Shown piece after piece: positions 1 to 11,500 of a stretch of DNA of 64,000 nucleotides. Every line of letters starts with the position of its first letter. Position 1 is the stretch's first letter. The position numbers and the translations under genes were made by a program. This stretch comes from Struthio camelus (Eukaryota > Chordata > Aves > Struthioniformes > Struthionidae). The stretch lies in contig NC_090944.1 of assembly GCF_040807025.1 (NCBI RefSeq), positions 125,045,738 through 125,109,737 on the forward strand, written 5' to 3'. Below the pieces are notes generated by a model. That model was not told the origin of the DNA and made no database searches. It worked only from the letters and a program-made list of their open reading frames with translations.

Positions 1-1235
1 TTGAAGGAGATGCAGCAGACTTTAAAACACACATCCAAGGCTATAAAATCCTTAAAGTTAGTTCTTTAAATGGCAGTGGGGAAGTGTTACCTATAACGAG
101 ACTCCATCCACGCTCCCCCAGAGCCCCACCGGGGGGGGGGGGGGGGGGAACACGACACAAGGTGGTGATTCTTCGTGTGTGGAGCACCCTCTGGTGGAAC
201 AATCACAGCTTCACCCTCAAATGAGAGCAAACCCCAGAGGTGGAGGAGGCCCGCAAGGCAGCCCCTGCCCTCTGGAGACCTCCCGGAGATGGGTCACAGG
301 CACCCAGAGCTGCTCCGCTACCAGGCTCTCACGTGCCAGCGTGCTTGCACCCACGCCTGCTGCACGCTGCTGACGCGTATATCCTGCCCACAGGCCTATA
401 CTGCCCAGGCACACTTGCATGCTTGCGCTCTTCCAGCTATTCAGCAGCAATCCCTTTCCCTTTCGCTATCCCAAACCCTTGCAGCTGCCAGGTCTTCCAG
501 CCCAGACCGCGTCCCTCCTGATGGAGGCAAAGGCTGCTTTTGCCTCTGGACGTTTGTGGCGCTCCCCGCCCTGCATGCTCTCCGGTGGGGCTCCCTGGGG
601 AAGGGCAGCAATGGCATGCGCGCCCGCGTGCGGCACCCGCGCCCCCTTTCGCAGCATGACGGGGGCAGGCATCCGCATCGGTCTGGGGCCTCTGGGTGCT
701 TTCACCGTGCAACTGAGCATGGTGCTTCTGCCACAGTTTTTAAGCAGCCCCATTGCGAAGGACACAGGCAGTGGCTCAGCGCCTCCAGTCCCGGCTGTCA
801 CGCACCGCCCACGTCCCTTGGGACGTGCCACATCACTGCACCTCTCCTGCCCCTGCTTCCTCCCCGAAACTCCTACCGGCCTGGCAGAGGCTGCACCCAC
901 AGCCCACGGCAGCGGCCCCCCGAGCGTGCAGGGCTGCAGCCCGCCCCCACCACCCTCATCGCTCCGCGGGACGCCGCGCGTGGGGCCGGGAGTGCACGGC
1001 TCGTTTCTCGTGGGGACCGAAATAATCTGCAGGGCCGCTGGCATGGGCAGGGTGACAGCGCCGGGGACTGCACAAACGTTGCAAAAGAAAGGCAAAAAGC
1101 CTCCAAAAGCTGGCGTGGCAGCTGCAGGGCGGGAGGCAGGGCTGTGTTCGCTACGAGCACCTCTTGCGCCTCCGGCCCCTGAGCCAAGCTGTTGCCCAAA
1201 CAATACTTTAACCCAGGTCCTGGGCGTGTTTCTCC
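1..1235. other. GC-rich 5' flank of the sulfotransferase gene
   Basis: From about 200 on the sequence is strongly GC- and CpG-rich. Long open frames exist on both strands (for example 175-1182 and 419-1243 on plus, 466-1203 on minus), but they overlap one another, are rich in Pro, Arg, Ala and Ser, and resemble no family I know. They are the expected result of low stop-codon density in GC-rich DNA. I see no supportable gene here. Confidence 0.6.
131..148. repeat. poly-G tract
   Basis: Eighteen consecutive G residues follow a C-rich stretch. Such a run can form a G-quadruplex and is prone to sequencing and assembly length error, so its exact length should not be trusted. No gene is affected. 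Confidence 0.9.
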
Positions 1236-1244
1236 TTAAATAAA
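1236..1244 (+). promoter_or_regulatory. TATA-like element upstream of the sulfotransferase
   Basis: TTAAATAAA lies about 100 bases before the ATG at 1342 in otherwise GC-rich sequence. If it works as a TATA box, transcription would begin near 1265 and the 5' UTR would be about 75 bases. It is a weak match and positional evidence only. Confidence 0.3.
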
Positions 1245-1341
1245 CACAGGAGGTTCCCTAGCCCTTCCCTTGGGTCTGCCGCCGCTCCCCGGAGCAGCAC
1301 TCAGCTCCCAGCGCCGGCGAGACCTCACCGCCACGCACGAC

Positions 1342-1429
1342 ATGCGCTTCCTTCCTCGCCTGCTCCTGGCGGCTGCCTTGGCCATCGCCACCCTGCTGGG
1401 GGGCCGGCTGCTCCTCGAGGGCCGCACAG
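1342..1429 (+). CDS. Sulfotransferase-like gene, coding exon 1
   Basis: It encodes residues 1-29 plus one base of codon 30, beginning MRFLPRLLLAAALAIATLLG, a cytoplasmic stub and membrane anchor. The donor is CACAG|GTAATG. The phase-1 end joins exactly to the exon starting at 2765, restoring an Asp codon. Confidence 0.75.
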
Positions 1430-3576
1430 GTAATGCTGAGCCCCCGCGCGGTAGCGCAAGCCCCATGCAGCCCGCCACGGCGCACGGTGCACGGCCTCCG
1501 CGCTGCAGGCGAAATGATGGCGGAAACGTCTGTTTGCGCAGCCCCGTGTGGGCAGCTCTCCCCGGCGCGGGGTCTCATCCACCATCTCAGGTGTGGTGGG
1601 GGAAGCGTGTCTCCACCGCCAGGAGGTCACTCTCGAGACCAGCGCTGCAGCGCTGCGAGGAGCAAAACGCTGCCCGAGGGCCGGGAGGCATCGTCCCTGC
1701 AGCCCGGGGAGGAGTCAGGGGCCAGGCAAGCGAAACGGGTACTTAATGCAGCTCTTACCCCAAAAATGCGTTCCCTTCAGTCCCGTCAATCCAGGGCCAA
1801 GCCAGCGCAGGAATTAGCTAACATTGTCAATCAGAGATTGGACAAATTGAAAGAAAGATTCAAATAGCTTCAGGCACCACTGTTTTTCCCACGTTTCTTG
1901 GTCTTGGGATTTGGGGGATTTTTTTGGTCCTAATAACAAAAAGTGTTTGTCTTCCCTATGTGAAAGCCTGCCCAAATCAGTGACAAATAAATATTTAACT
2001 TCTCAAGTACCTGGGAGAACCCATAAAACTAACTATGCCCCCCAGGGCTGCCAAACGCCTGCATTAAGCAGACGAGGCAGACAAGAGGTACTCGTACAAA
2101 TAATATAGCAAGGAAAACATTTGTCCTCTGCATTCATGTGAGCTTTAAACTTACTATGGCCTCTTCACATCAAAAATAAGAGGATAAAAAGTAAGGAGCC
2201 AAGCTGAAATTTGACAAATTAAAAGTAACTATCATAGATCCTTTTTATTTGCTTTTGCTTTTTACATGTGCTTTTTTGTCTTCTAGCCTTTATTTGCTTT
2301 TTCCATCTTATTTGCTTTTTATCTTCATGAGAAAAAAGTTTACTTAGTAACTAAGTGATGCAAGAACTTATGTCATTTGGTTTCCTCAAACACCAGTGGC
2401 CTTTAAGAATAATCTCCTGGTTTAGCATGTCTTTGATAGTGGCTGATCATATGATGTGTTCTGATGACAATTTCCAGTTCCAAAAACTTTCATGGGGATC
2501 GTGTATTTGTATTGACAAAGCAATTTATCACTCATACGCCTCTCAGAATATTTCTGACTATATTTGCTGCTTGGCAAACTCACTTCAATTAAGCTCAGCT
2601 GAAAGAGTCACAGGCAGGGGAAAGAAAGGATTTAAGAATAAAAATTAAAATTTAGTGGAGAACTGGATCCATAGTACAAGGCGTCCCAGACGGTACTGCA
2701 GGCTCAAGGGCAGAGATCTGCTCTGGGCTTTCTTCACCTCCCATGATCAAATGATGTTTTCCAGATGACCTGGCTCCCAGGGCAGAGGGTGACCCCTCTC
2801 TGACGCTGGACACCTTCCTTCACGTCCAGCAGCTCCGGAAGAAGAGGCTGAGAGCTTTCTGCAGCCGCTCAGCCAAAGTGGCCGTGTTGCCAGCAAGCCA
2901 CGAGGAGCGAGCCCGCGTGCTCTCCAGGGTGAGGGTCAGCACCAAGCTGAACTTCCTCTATTGCCAAGTGCCAGCAATAGGGATAGAGGGATGGCAGTGG
3001 CTTCTGGAGAAACTAGAAGAGAAAGAAAATGTGACGGTCCCAGTGCCACTTCCCTACCCTCAGCAGCACAATCTGCAGACGCAGCTGAACAAGTTCAACC
3101 AGACCATGATAGAGGCCATGATGGGCTCCTATACCAAAGTGCTGTTTGTCAGGGACCCTTTCCAGAGGCTGATCTCATCTTACATGCAAGGCATGGGCAG
3201 CAGTCCTTCCTTCAGCAGTTTTGTTCAGGATGTTTTAGACGTGGGACAGTACAACGCCAGCCTGGAATCAAAGCCGCTTGTCAGCCTGTGCCACCCTTGT
3301 CTCATCCGCTACGACTACGTGATTATGTTTGGCTTCCTCAGGCAGGAGCTGGGTCATCTGCTGCATCGGGCCGGGTTGCCAAAGGACATCCACCTCCCTG
3401 AATTCACAGACACCCAGGTGCGGTGGACCTATAAGTGGTTATCAGAGCAACTATTCAGCGAACTATCCCTCAAACAGAAGAAACAACTGTCTCATTTCTA
3501 TCGCTGGGACCTTTCTGCTTTCCAGTTTTCTAATAGCTTGCTATCAGACCTCCTCAGCACACCAGAGACCTGGTAG
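1342..3576 (+). CDS. Carbohydrate sulfotransferase-like protein (HNK-1ST/CHST8-14 family), two exons
   Basis: The spliced product (1342-1429 joined to 2765-3576) has 299 residues. Residues 1-6 plus the hydrophobic stretch at about 7-25 form an N-terminal signal anchor, as in type II Golgi sulfotransferases. Residues 47-62 are a basic helix ending in Cys62, like the stem of CHST8/9. YCQVP at 95-99 opens the PAPS 5'-phosphosulfate loop. LFVRDPFQRLISSY at 156-169 is a good 3'-phosphate-binding motif. FYRWDLSAFQFS near the C-terminus matches the family's closing Y-x-x-D-hydrophobic motif. N-glycosylation sequons are present (NVT, NQT, NAS). The expected P-K-x-G-x-x-x-W-K loop reads PAIGIEGWQ, so both lysines are missing; activity is doubtful or the cofactor site has diverged. 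The family normally transfers sulfate from PAPS to Golgi glycans; the acceptor here cannot be told. The ATG was chosen because it follows a G at -3, starts the anchor, and joins in phase. I cannot name the exact paralogue. The gene converges on XDH. Confidence 0.82.
1430..2764 (+). other. Intron of the sulfotransferase-like gene
   Basis: GT at 1430 and AG at 2763-2764. The first 300 bases are GC-rich, then the sequence turns AT-rich. No exon, RNA gene or recognisable mobile element was seen inside. Confidence 0.7.
2765..3576 (+). CDS. Sulfotransferase-like gene, coding exon 2 (catalytic domain)
   Basis: It follows acceptor TGTTTTCCAG and carries residues 30-299, the whole luminal domain, ending ...TPETW then TAG at 3574-3576. 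A GTG-initiated open frame starting at 2878 is only the inner part of this exon; the frame is open back to the acceptor. Confidence 0.85.
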
Positions 3577-6500
3577 AAATACTCTGGCTGGCAGGACAGC
3601 TTCACGGAGCATCAGTTCAAATGCAATGCTTCAGAGTATCAGCTGGGTCAGGGACAGACCCTGACTCCATGGCCGGGTGCTGGGAACTTCCCCCCAGCTC
3701 CCAAAGACAAGGCAGGGAACTGAGACAGACCACTGCCAGAGAGAGGATATCAAGGCTCTTTACATTGCTGATTTGTGCTAAAATACTGCAGGAAGAGGCT
3801 CTAGAGAAATACATGGCATAGGGGTGGCGCTGGGGCCTAGAAAACAGCGTGAGAGGAACTGTGATGGGCTGAATAGATTTTAGAGAGCTTTTTACAGCAT
3901 TTTGGGGTGGGTTGGCTTGGACTTACTGCAGATCACAGCACCATCCTCACGTGCTCTGAAGGCACTCCCATTTCATTTTCTGGACTCCTTCTTCCTTTTA
4001 GCTAAGAGGTTTGGCAGTGGCTTCTGGGTGACAAACCTGCATAAACACACAGAAGTGCTCCCAAAGGAGCATGTCACCTGTTGTCTGTCTACTATATACA
4101 AATGCATAAGAAATGATACAGGATGGGAGACCCTCTTAGGGAAATGCTGGTGGTGTTCCCATTCCTTTCATGCTCCATGAAGGCCAAGCCTGGCCCATTA
4201 TTTGGTTATACATTTTCTGTGTGGACTGTTTCCTATTTAAGGACCCCACATCTCCTGCACCCTCAAGAGAGCAGCGTTCTTCCCACTCCAGAGAGGTGCA
4301 ACAATGCTTGCTCCAGTCACAGGTTCTGAGTAACACCGGGTTCCCCTTTAGGTCTGACCTAAATTGGCCAAGCCTAGCTTTCACCAGTACTCACTACCAG
4401 CAGGTTAGCAATGTGCAGCTGCCGTTTTGGCTCACTTGCTGAAGATGATGGAGTAGTACCACAAGTGTGCTGCAAGCAGTTGCTGCTATGTGGGCACACT
4501 GTCCTGAAGTAGCTGGCTCTGGGTCTAACAACAGAGAAGGCCTCTGAACCAGAGTGCCTCATAGTCCTGCCCCTGGGGAAATCCCCAAGAATGCTGGGAG
4601 GCCGGGAGAGCCCTCATAGGAACCTTTGAGGCCGCTGTTGGGCTGATGCTAATACCTGAGCTCAGCACCACCTACCTAGGTCGGCTACGCCCACCCATCC
4701 CACACAGACAGCCTGCTTGGGTGCTGATGGTCTTCCCTTTGCCAATATGCCACAGTACCTTCCACCCAGTCTCAGCAGCTGACAGACTCAGTGGAGGTGG
4801 CTGAGTATGTATTACTGTGTTGCTGTGGAAAATGTGGGATAGCTACTGTGAGCTCCTCATGAAAGAGAAGTCCCAAGGACTCTGCTTTCTTTTGGACTTG
4901 ACTGCCTGCATGGCCCAGACAGAGACCTGCGCTCTCCGGGAGACTCGCCTGCTGCATCCTGCTGGGTAACCTGGAGAAACTTCCCCCCTCTCCCAGCCTC
5001 GGCCACAGAAATGACCTGTATCACAGCACCTGGAAGGGTCTGTCCTTGCCAAGTGCCAAGGATGAGCTGAAGCGCTCCAGCTTTTAAATTGTGAGAGATT
5101 TTAACGGTAGCATACTAGTTTCCAGAACATTTTTTAGCTTTATTTTGCAATGATGTGACATTCACAGAGAATTCCAGATACATTCATCTGACAAAGACAG
5201 TGATTTGACAACAATGCTCATTAAAGACTGATAGCGAAAACTACCAATTTGAATTGGCCTAAAACAATTACTAAAAATTGGCCTCCCTGTCTCACAGAGG
5301 GGCCTGCAATTAATAGTGTTAAGACACGAGATCGAATGATCTCCTTTCACCTTCCCACAAACTATCAAGCTACAGCAATCATTGCTTAAGTGCCATTATT
5401 GAGCATAAGACTTTACAGTCTAGCAAGATGGCATACTTCCTCTTCTGAGGACATAGTATTGGAAGGACAGAAGCCGGGCAAATTTCCAGGTTATACATAA
5501 CAGTAGAGTCATGCATTCGTATTATACTTCATTGAAAAGTACTAGGAAAAGAACAGCTTATCTTCATATGGAGCTTTCCCTTCAGCAACGGCAAGCTGAA
5601 ATCTGGTGCAGCAGCACATGCAAGAACAGGTCTGACACAACATCTAGCAGAAGACAGTACTGTGCATTCACAACAGCAGAGTTCTTCTCAGACAGTTTTG
5701 AAGTGCAGACCACATTTTAAACTGGAATATCCTATGGCAGCACCATCTCTTCCTCACAGTCCTTTACAACTGGTCCCTTCCTTCTCTAGAGGATGTGGCA
5801 CTTAGTTCCATCAGAACGTAACGTATGAAATGTTAAGACAGTGTTAGAGAGGTAAAATAAAATCTCAACTTCATGTTCTTTAGGGTCTTGTCCCACCTAC
5901 ACCCTGGCTGGGTATTACATCACATCTCTCTGTAGATTGCTATGAGTCCCCGAACTTCCCTTCTCCTACACCCCCAAAAGCACTTTCTCCAGATTACTTT
6001 GCAACCTTGAATTTATACCCTCTCCCTGCCTCCCCTCATGTGTTTGTTATCATCTATTTCAAATCCAATACCCTCAAAAAGGATGTTTTGTCCTTCCGAT
6101 AGCCAGGGACTGTGGAAGGGTAATAAGAGAGCCCTGAACCAGGGTGGGCCTGAGAGCAAGGGCTGAGAGCTGTGAAACAGTGGATCGCAAATACTACAGC
6201 AGGAGTGGCTTCACAGGCTCAGGTCTGTAAACCACCAAACAAGCCAGCTCTGACCATTGCATATACACGTAGCTTGGCAAACACACGTTGAATTAACCCA
6301 CAAAGTGAAAAACAAAAGAGAGACTTGATAAATCTACCTCAAAAAAAATTTAACTGCCAGGCAGTAGCCATGGCTACATGAGATATCAAACCCATTCTGA
6401 AATGATGAAAGAAGGTGCTCCCAGAGTCACAGGACATAAACTGCAATTATCCATCCTGCTAGTGATAGCCCATAATATCCTGAGACCTTCTCTGGAAACA

Positions 6501-7104
6501 GGACTCTTGTGAGGGCTGCAGCTTTCCTATAAGATGGCGCTGGAACCTCATCAATATCACACACATTGCCTGTAATTCACCATGTTCTGCATTAACACAT
6601 ATTACATTTCCTTTGTATTTCTTTTCTGCCTGGTTTGAATGCTGTCCAGGGATCACAAGAGGTGGAATGCCATAGAGGCAATGCAGTTACAACCCTACAT
6701 CACAGATCTCGTATTTTGCATCCTTTCCTGGGCATCAAAGAAGATAAATACACAGACTCCAATGGCTGTGCACACAAATGTTTACATTTTCTTCTCAGAG
6801 AGGTTCTTTATATATTACCAGCTTTCAGAAGAAAAAAAAAAAACTGTTCTTGCCCAGTACCTCAGAGTTTAAGAAACACCAATATAATATTTCAATCAGT
6901 AAAACAATCACATAGCAGCACAGCAGGCACAAAATACTTTCTGCAACTCACATATACAAATGCCCTTTTTCCAGATGGTAAAACTGTAATATTTTAAGCT
7001 GAGACACAAATCTACACTTTTCACAATTTTATGCCTTGGAGCGCTTCAAAAATGTTTCAGATTGTGCATGCGTTGTTAAGTCCTAAGACAGAGATCAATT
7101 TCAA
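3577..7104. other. 3' flank and intergenic space between two convergent genes
   Basis: There is no coding potential that I can support. It should include the 3' UTR of the sulfotransferase-like gene, whose end is not certain, and the gap before the XDH poly(A) region. A run of A residues sits near 6830-6841. Short open frames here lack family resemblance. Confidence 0.6.
5856..5861 (+). terminator. Candidate poly(A) signal for the sulfotransferase-like gene
   Basis: AATAAA on the plus strand within GGTAAAATAAAATC. It would imply a 3' UTR of about 2.3 kb. An ATTAAA at 5220-5225 is an alternative. Position alone supports either. Confidence 0.25.
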
Positions 7105-7109
7105 GCAGG

Positions 7110-8479
7110 ATGTAAGTGAGCAAAATTTTATTTAAGGCAATGGAGTCACATCCTCTTGCACCATATTTTTGATGGCCCTAGGAGTGCAAAGACAGAAAAA
7201 GGACATTATCACAGAGCTGTGGGCCACAGAAATGGATAAAAGTTTGCACGTGATGAGCAGGTACAGTACATGGCTGACATCATCTAGAGATAACATGATG
7301 CTGCAGTGTTAAATTCGACAGTGACAAGAACTTTTCAGTTCTTTTCTTTTCAGGGATGCCCAGCATTAAATCCAACATGAAAAACACATTCAGTCCAAAA
7401 GGCATGACGTCATCACACAATAAGCACATTTTTCAGACAAGCTAACCCTTCAGCAAAATGCACCCATCCCCTGATATTCAGAAAAACTAAGAGTTGTCTT
7501 GAAAGGAGGGCAAAGCCCTGGCACAGCAGGCAAGGGACTGACCCTAGAGGGCACTCAGACCCAACTAATCCCCACCTGCCCCCAGGTCTGGTCTAAATTG
7601 CCTTGGGGGCACTGATCAATAACTTTCTCTCCTACTCAAAGATCCTTTCTTTGATATCATGTCCTATTTAAGAGATGGGCAAAAGACGTGGGATGTGGAG
7701 GGGGAAAGTTGAATGTGTCAAACAAATCAGCATCTTGCTGGAAATCCTCCTGTTATCTCTAGTTTTTGTCTTTAATCAGAGACGGCAAGGTAGTATGTGA
7801 ACTAAAAATTCATTAAAGCCCTGGTATAGATGAAGCAGTCGTCATTTAACTTAGGATAAATCAGCTATTGGTCACATTTTAGGGCTTCCATCTGAACAAC
7901 TGTCCCACATACATAGAGAAGACCTTTACCGCAGTTAGCTAGCATCAAAACTCCTCCTCGTCTTCCTCTAGTGTATATCTGGCTTTGTGTGCAGAAGGGA
8001 CACAATGGAGTCCAGCCCTCAGTATGTCTCACGCCCTCCCCGTTCCCCACTAGAGGACTGTTTATCTGGGTTCAATGCATTTAGGACCTTCTTGACATAA
8101 CATCAGAAGGTGACCATTCTTTTCCCCACAGTAAACAAAACAAAACCAAACAAAAAACACCTTTTCAAGATGGCCAATAATAAGCTTGTCTCCTACCCTT
8201 GCAGCAATTTGGAAATCTTAAGATTTTCAATTACACCTGGATAACATCATCATCCACTTACTCTTCATTTAAATTTACATCACAGCTATAATCTGGCAGC
8301 AAACCCTCCTCCCAGAGGAAACAGTGATCGGACAATTAAATGAGAACACTCTATGAATCGGTGGATGAGCCACAGGAACACAGATTTTTTTTTTTTTTCC
8401 CACTATAGTCCTACTGTCTTGTGGTCCCTCTGGTGTAAGCCCCGTTTCATGAGGAAAGTTTACTCCTCAAACTTCACTT
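7110..8479 (-). other. XDH: Probable XDH 3' UTR
   Basis: This non-coding stretch lies between the XDH stop codon at 8480-8482 and the poly(A) signal at 7127-7132. It contains only short shadow open frames. The distal end is inferred. Confidence 0.45.
7127..7132 (-). terminator. Candidate XDH poly(A) signal
   Basis: AATAAA on the minus strand (TTTATT on plus), about 1.35 kb past the XDH stop. Cleavage would fall near 7105-7115. An ATTAAA at 7771-7776 could serve a shorter transcript. No closer AATAAA was seen by eye. Confidence 0.45.
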
Positions 8480-8530
8480 TTACACACGTACAGACCATGG
8501 CTTAAAGGTTCCTGGCTCAGCAGATGGACA
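8480..8530 (-). CDS. XDH: XDH exon 37 (stop codon)
   Basis: Residues 1344-1359, [16 protein letters not shown], then TAA. The final PWSVR is the usual XDH C-terminus. Acceptor TTCTTTACAG. Confidence 0.96.
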   Translation of the reverse strand, partial: CPSAEPGTFKPWSVRV

Positions 8531-11500
8531 CTGTAAAGAAGAGGAAAAAAAATTAGAGCAAATAGCAGCAGCAACACACGGAGGTCCCATCCTGAGTTCA
8601 GTATGCCCTACTGTGCTCCCTTTAAGGTAGGTGACTTTGTACCATTGAAGATCTCAGCTCATATCCCAGCCTTTCCAAATACAGAGGTGTTTGTCTCATG
8701 GCAATTCTGTGAGCAGCCTGTACCTGGCTCTAGCTCAAGGTCAGATGATCAACAGTTCAGGGAAATTCTCAAAACCTTTTAGGCGTCCTTCTCACCAGAC
8801 AGTGAGGAAGGTGTTAAATGAGAAAGACTAAGATATCTAGGTTTTGCAGTTAACTATAGGGGGTTTTAAGCCGACCAAAGCCTGACAGACGCACCTGTGG
8901 ACAGACAGCTATGGCTTCTGAGTCACACAGTAATCAACAGGACTGTGCAGGGACCCACACCTACACAGCCCTGTCACAGCACCCTGACAGAGGAGGAGGT
9001 CGCAAAGAGACAGTGGCAGGGTTAAATCCTGCAGTCCTTCATATCAAGCCCACAGTTTGTAAGACGACTCCCAGGGTCATAACGTTCAGGAGAAGCGAGA
9101 ACCGTCAGTAACACCTTCTCTCCCTCCATGAGGAGGCCAATAAATCACATGGTGGACCTTCAGGATGTGATATGAGTTGTGATCCCCTAAGAGATGACGG
9201 TCAGGAGCATCAGGCCAACAAGTCGGTGCTTTTGCTCTACAGACAGCTCTACATTCCTTGGGGAATGAAGCGATGAACTGTGATTTCAGTGATACTGCGT
9301 GGCAGCCCTTCCTGCAGTGTGAGCTCTACCAATGCTGGTCTGTGGATTTGTCTCTCATCTGGTGGCATGTTAAGTAAAGGACAACACACATGAACTAAAA
9401 CCCAGCTGCCTAAGGTCAGAGCCTCCCAACCCTGCTCTAATCCCAGGCCTGAGCCACAGCGATCAGCACACACGCTGAATGTGGGGTGGGCTGGCCAGGG
9501 AGCAGACTATGAAACTGGAAGCAATTACCATTTTGGTGAAGATGTCCACACAAGCATTGCGGATCCTCTCTGGGGTGGCAGGGCTATCCAGTCTGAAAGT
9601 TTCAGTCACGCCAGAGTCCTTCCTCGCTGAGTAGATGGCATCTTTAATGGCATAAAACACTGATGCAGACAGGAACAGAGGAGGCTCTCCCACAGCCTAG
9701 ATAAAGAACAGGCAAGAGTGAGGTTACAGCTCAAAACAGTCCTGGCCGAGGAAGGACTAATGGGGCTAACAGAAAGAAAAGCAAGTCTGAAGTGACAATC
9801 AGCCATTATTCTCATTCCTCATTCCTTCTTTGTGACCTCTCAGTCTCCTAGGTGTGATCAGCAAGGAAAGACTAGGCTAAAGGAGCCCCCAGTCCATTTA
9901 AACAAGGAAAGACAGTAGGAAAATACAGCTTTCTAACACATTAAGGCTGTTACAAATTAAAAAGGGACTAACCCTTTCCCACAGCCCTTTGGATGAGGCT
10001 GAAACTGCAGCAAAGGGAATTCAGATTAGGCACTAGGGAGGTTGCCTGGGCAGAGCACAGTGCTCCATCAATGGAGGCTGTTGCAAACCAGCAGGAATGC
10101 CTCTCACAGGGACTACACCAGTATTGTTTAGTACAGTACAAAGGTCCCCGCCAGGCCTTCGTTACTTAATTCTGTGATCAGCATTAATCAACCAAATAGT
10201 TCTCCTCATTGATGAAGATGTTTCTGTGGAGGGAGGGAAAAGGGAACAGGTGTGGAGGCAGGCCAGGCATATACAGATAATGATGTAGGAGGGTCTCTCT
10301 AAATGCTCCTTTGAACCATGAGTAAAGCAAATTCCTTGAAGCTGTACATCCAGCTCCATTCCATGCAGCCCTGACTAGCTACAGGAAACAGCACTGATCG
10401 CAGAGAAAACAGCTGAAGGACACGTGGCTTAATAAAGGACTTGTAAGGGTGAAGTGAGCACTGTGAAACAGCAAGGGAAGCAAAATAAGCCAACTCAGAA
10501 ACAACACTGCTGGAAATGTTGAGCCACATGGAGGATCTGATGCCAGGGAAGGGCAACCAGAGCTTTTGGGGCAGACAGCAAGGGAACTGAGTTGCAGAGG
10601 GAGGCTGGCAGCCTCCGTTAGAGCAGAGCCTCTGGCACAGCAAAGCCATTTCAGTTCTCTCTTATGGATAAGCAGGGTGGCAATGTGCAGGCTACTTCAG
10701 TACTTCCTTACTATAAGGCACATTACTCATGTTTCTGGTAAGGAATGCAAAAACATCCTGACCCCAAAATAAAGCCAGCATAAAAAGGTTAATTATTCAG
10801 ACATGTACATCACTACTTTATCACACTCAGCTTCACAGAAGTACGGACCAGTAAGAGGCCTGCAGATCTTCTGGATATACCTTGGATGAATAAATCGCCT
10901 TGCTGTTTGGACAGTCACGGAGAAGAGACACATAGAATTCTGCTGGGATGTCTCCAAATGCTGGGATTTTGTACATCCCGGGCCCTCGAGTATACAAGTT
11001 CCCTTCTGGAGAATAGCGCAACTCCTCCATGGTGAAGAGCCCAAGGCCTTGGACAAACGCTCCTTCTATCTACAAACACATCCAAACAAGGTTACGTTCT
11101 CTACATTCCCCTTTTTTTTTTCCTCTCTCATCACTGCACAAGAACAAACAGTGATGATTTAAAGTGGAACTTTCAGCCCTCCCTTCCTGGCTAAATTCCC
11201 ACTTTTCATTTCTAAACCTTGTCCCTTCTGCTGAAGGTACGGTTTGCCACCTTTACGCAATTCCTGTGTTCCCACATAGATATGGTTACATTTCCCTGGT
11301 AGACGGAGCAAGTCACACACACATATAAACAGATATGCTGTAAATGCAAGACAGCAATTTTGTTGATGAAGCAAGAAATAAAAATCAATGCCAAAACATT
11401 GATTTCTTTGTGGTTAAAATAACACTGAATGAGTTGTACTTGCCAATAATTCAAAGGACAGAAAGACACATCTGAAAACAAAATATTTTACTTTTTCTAT

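Larger units (their letters stand above)
560..1720. promoter_or_regulatory. CpG-island-like region over the sulfotransferase start
   Basis: CpG dinucleotides are dense here compared with the CpG-poor remainder of the window, and the region covers the first coding exon at 1342-1429. This is the usual setting of a vertebrate promoter. Boundaries were judged by eye. Confidence 0.45.

Noticed and set aside
175-1243. Long open frames of 335, 274 and 245 codons in the GC-rich left end
   Set aside because: They overlap in different frames and strands, have low-complexity Pro/Arg/Ser-rich composition, no domain resemblance, and the region is a CpG-rich flank where stops are rare.
2878-3576. Sulfotransferase starting at an internal GTG as a single-exon gene
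   Set aside because: The frame is open upstream to a good acceptor at 2763-2764 and joins in phase to an exon encoding a signal anchor; eukaryotic GTG initiation is not needed.
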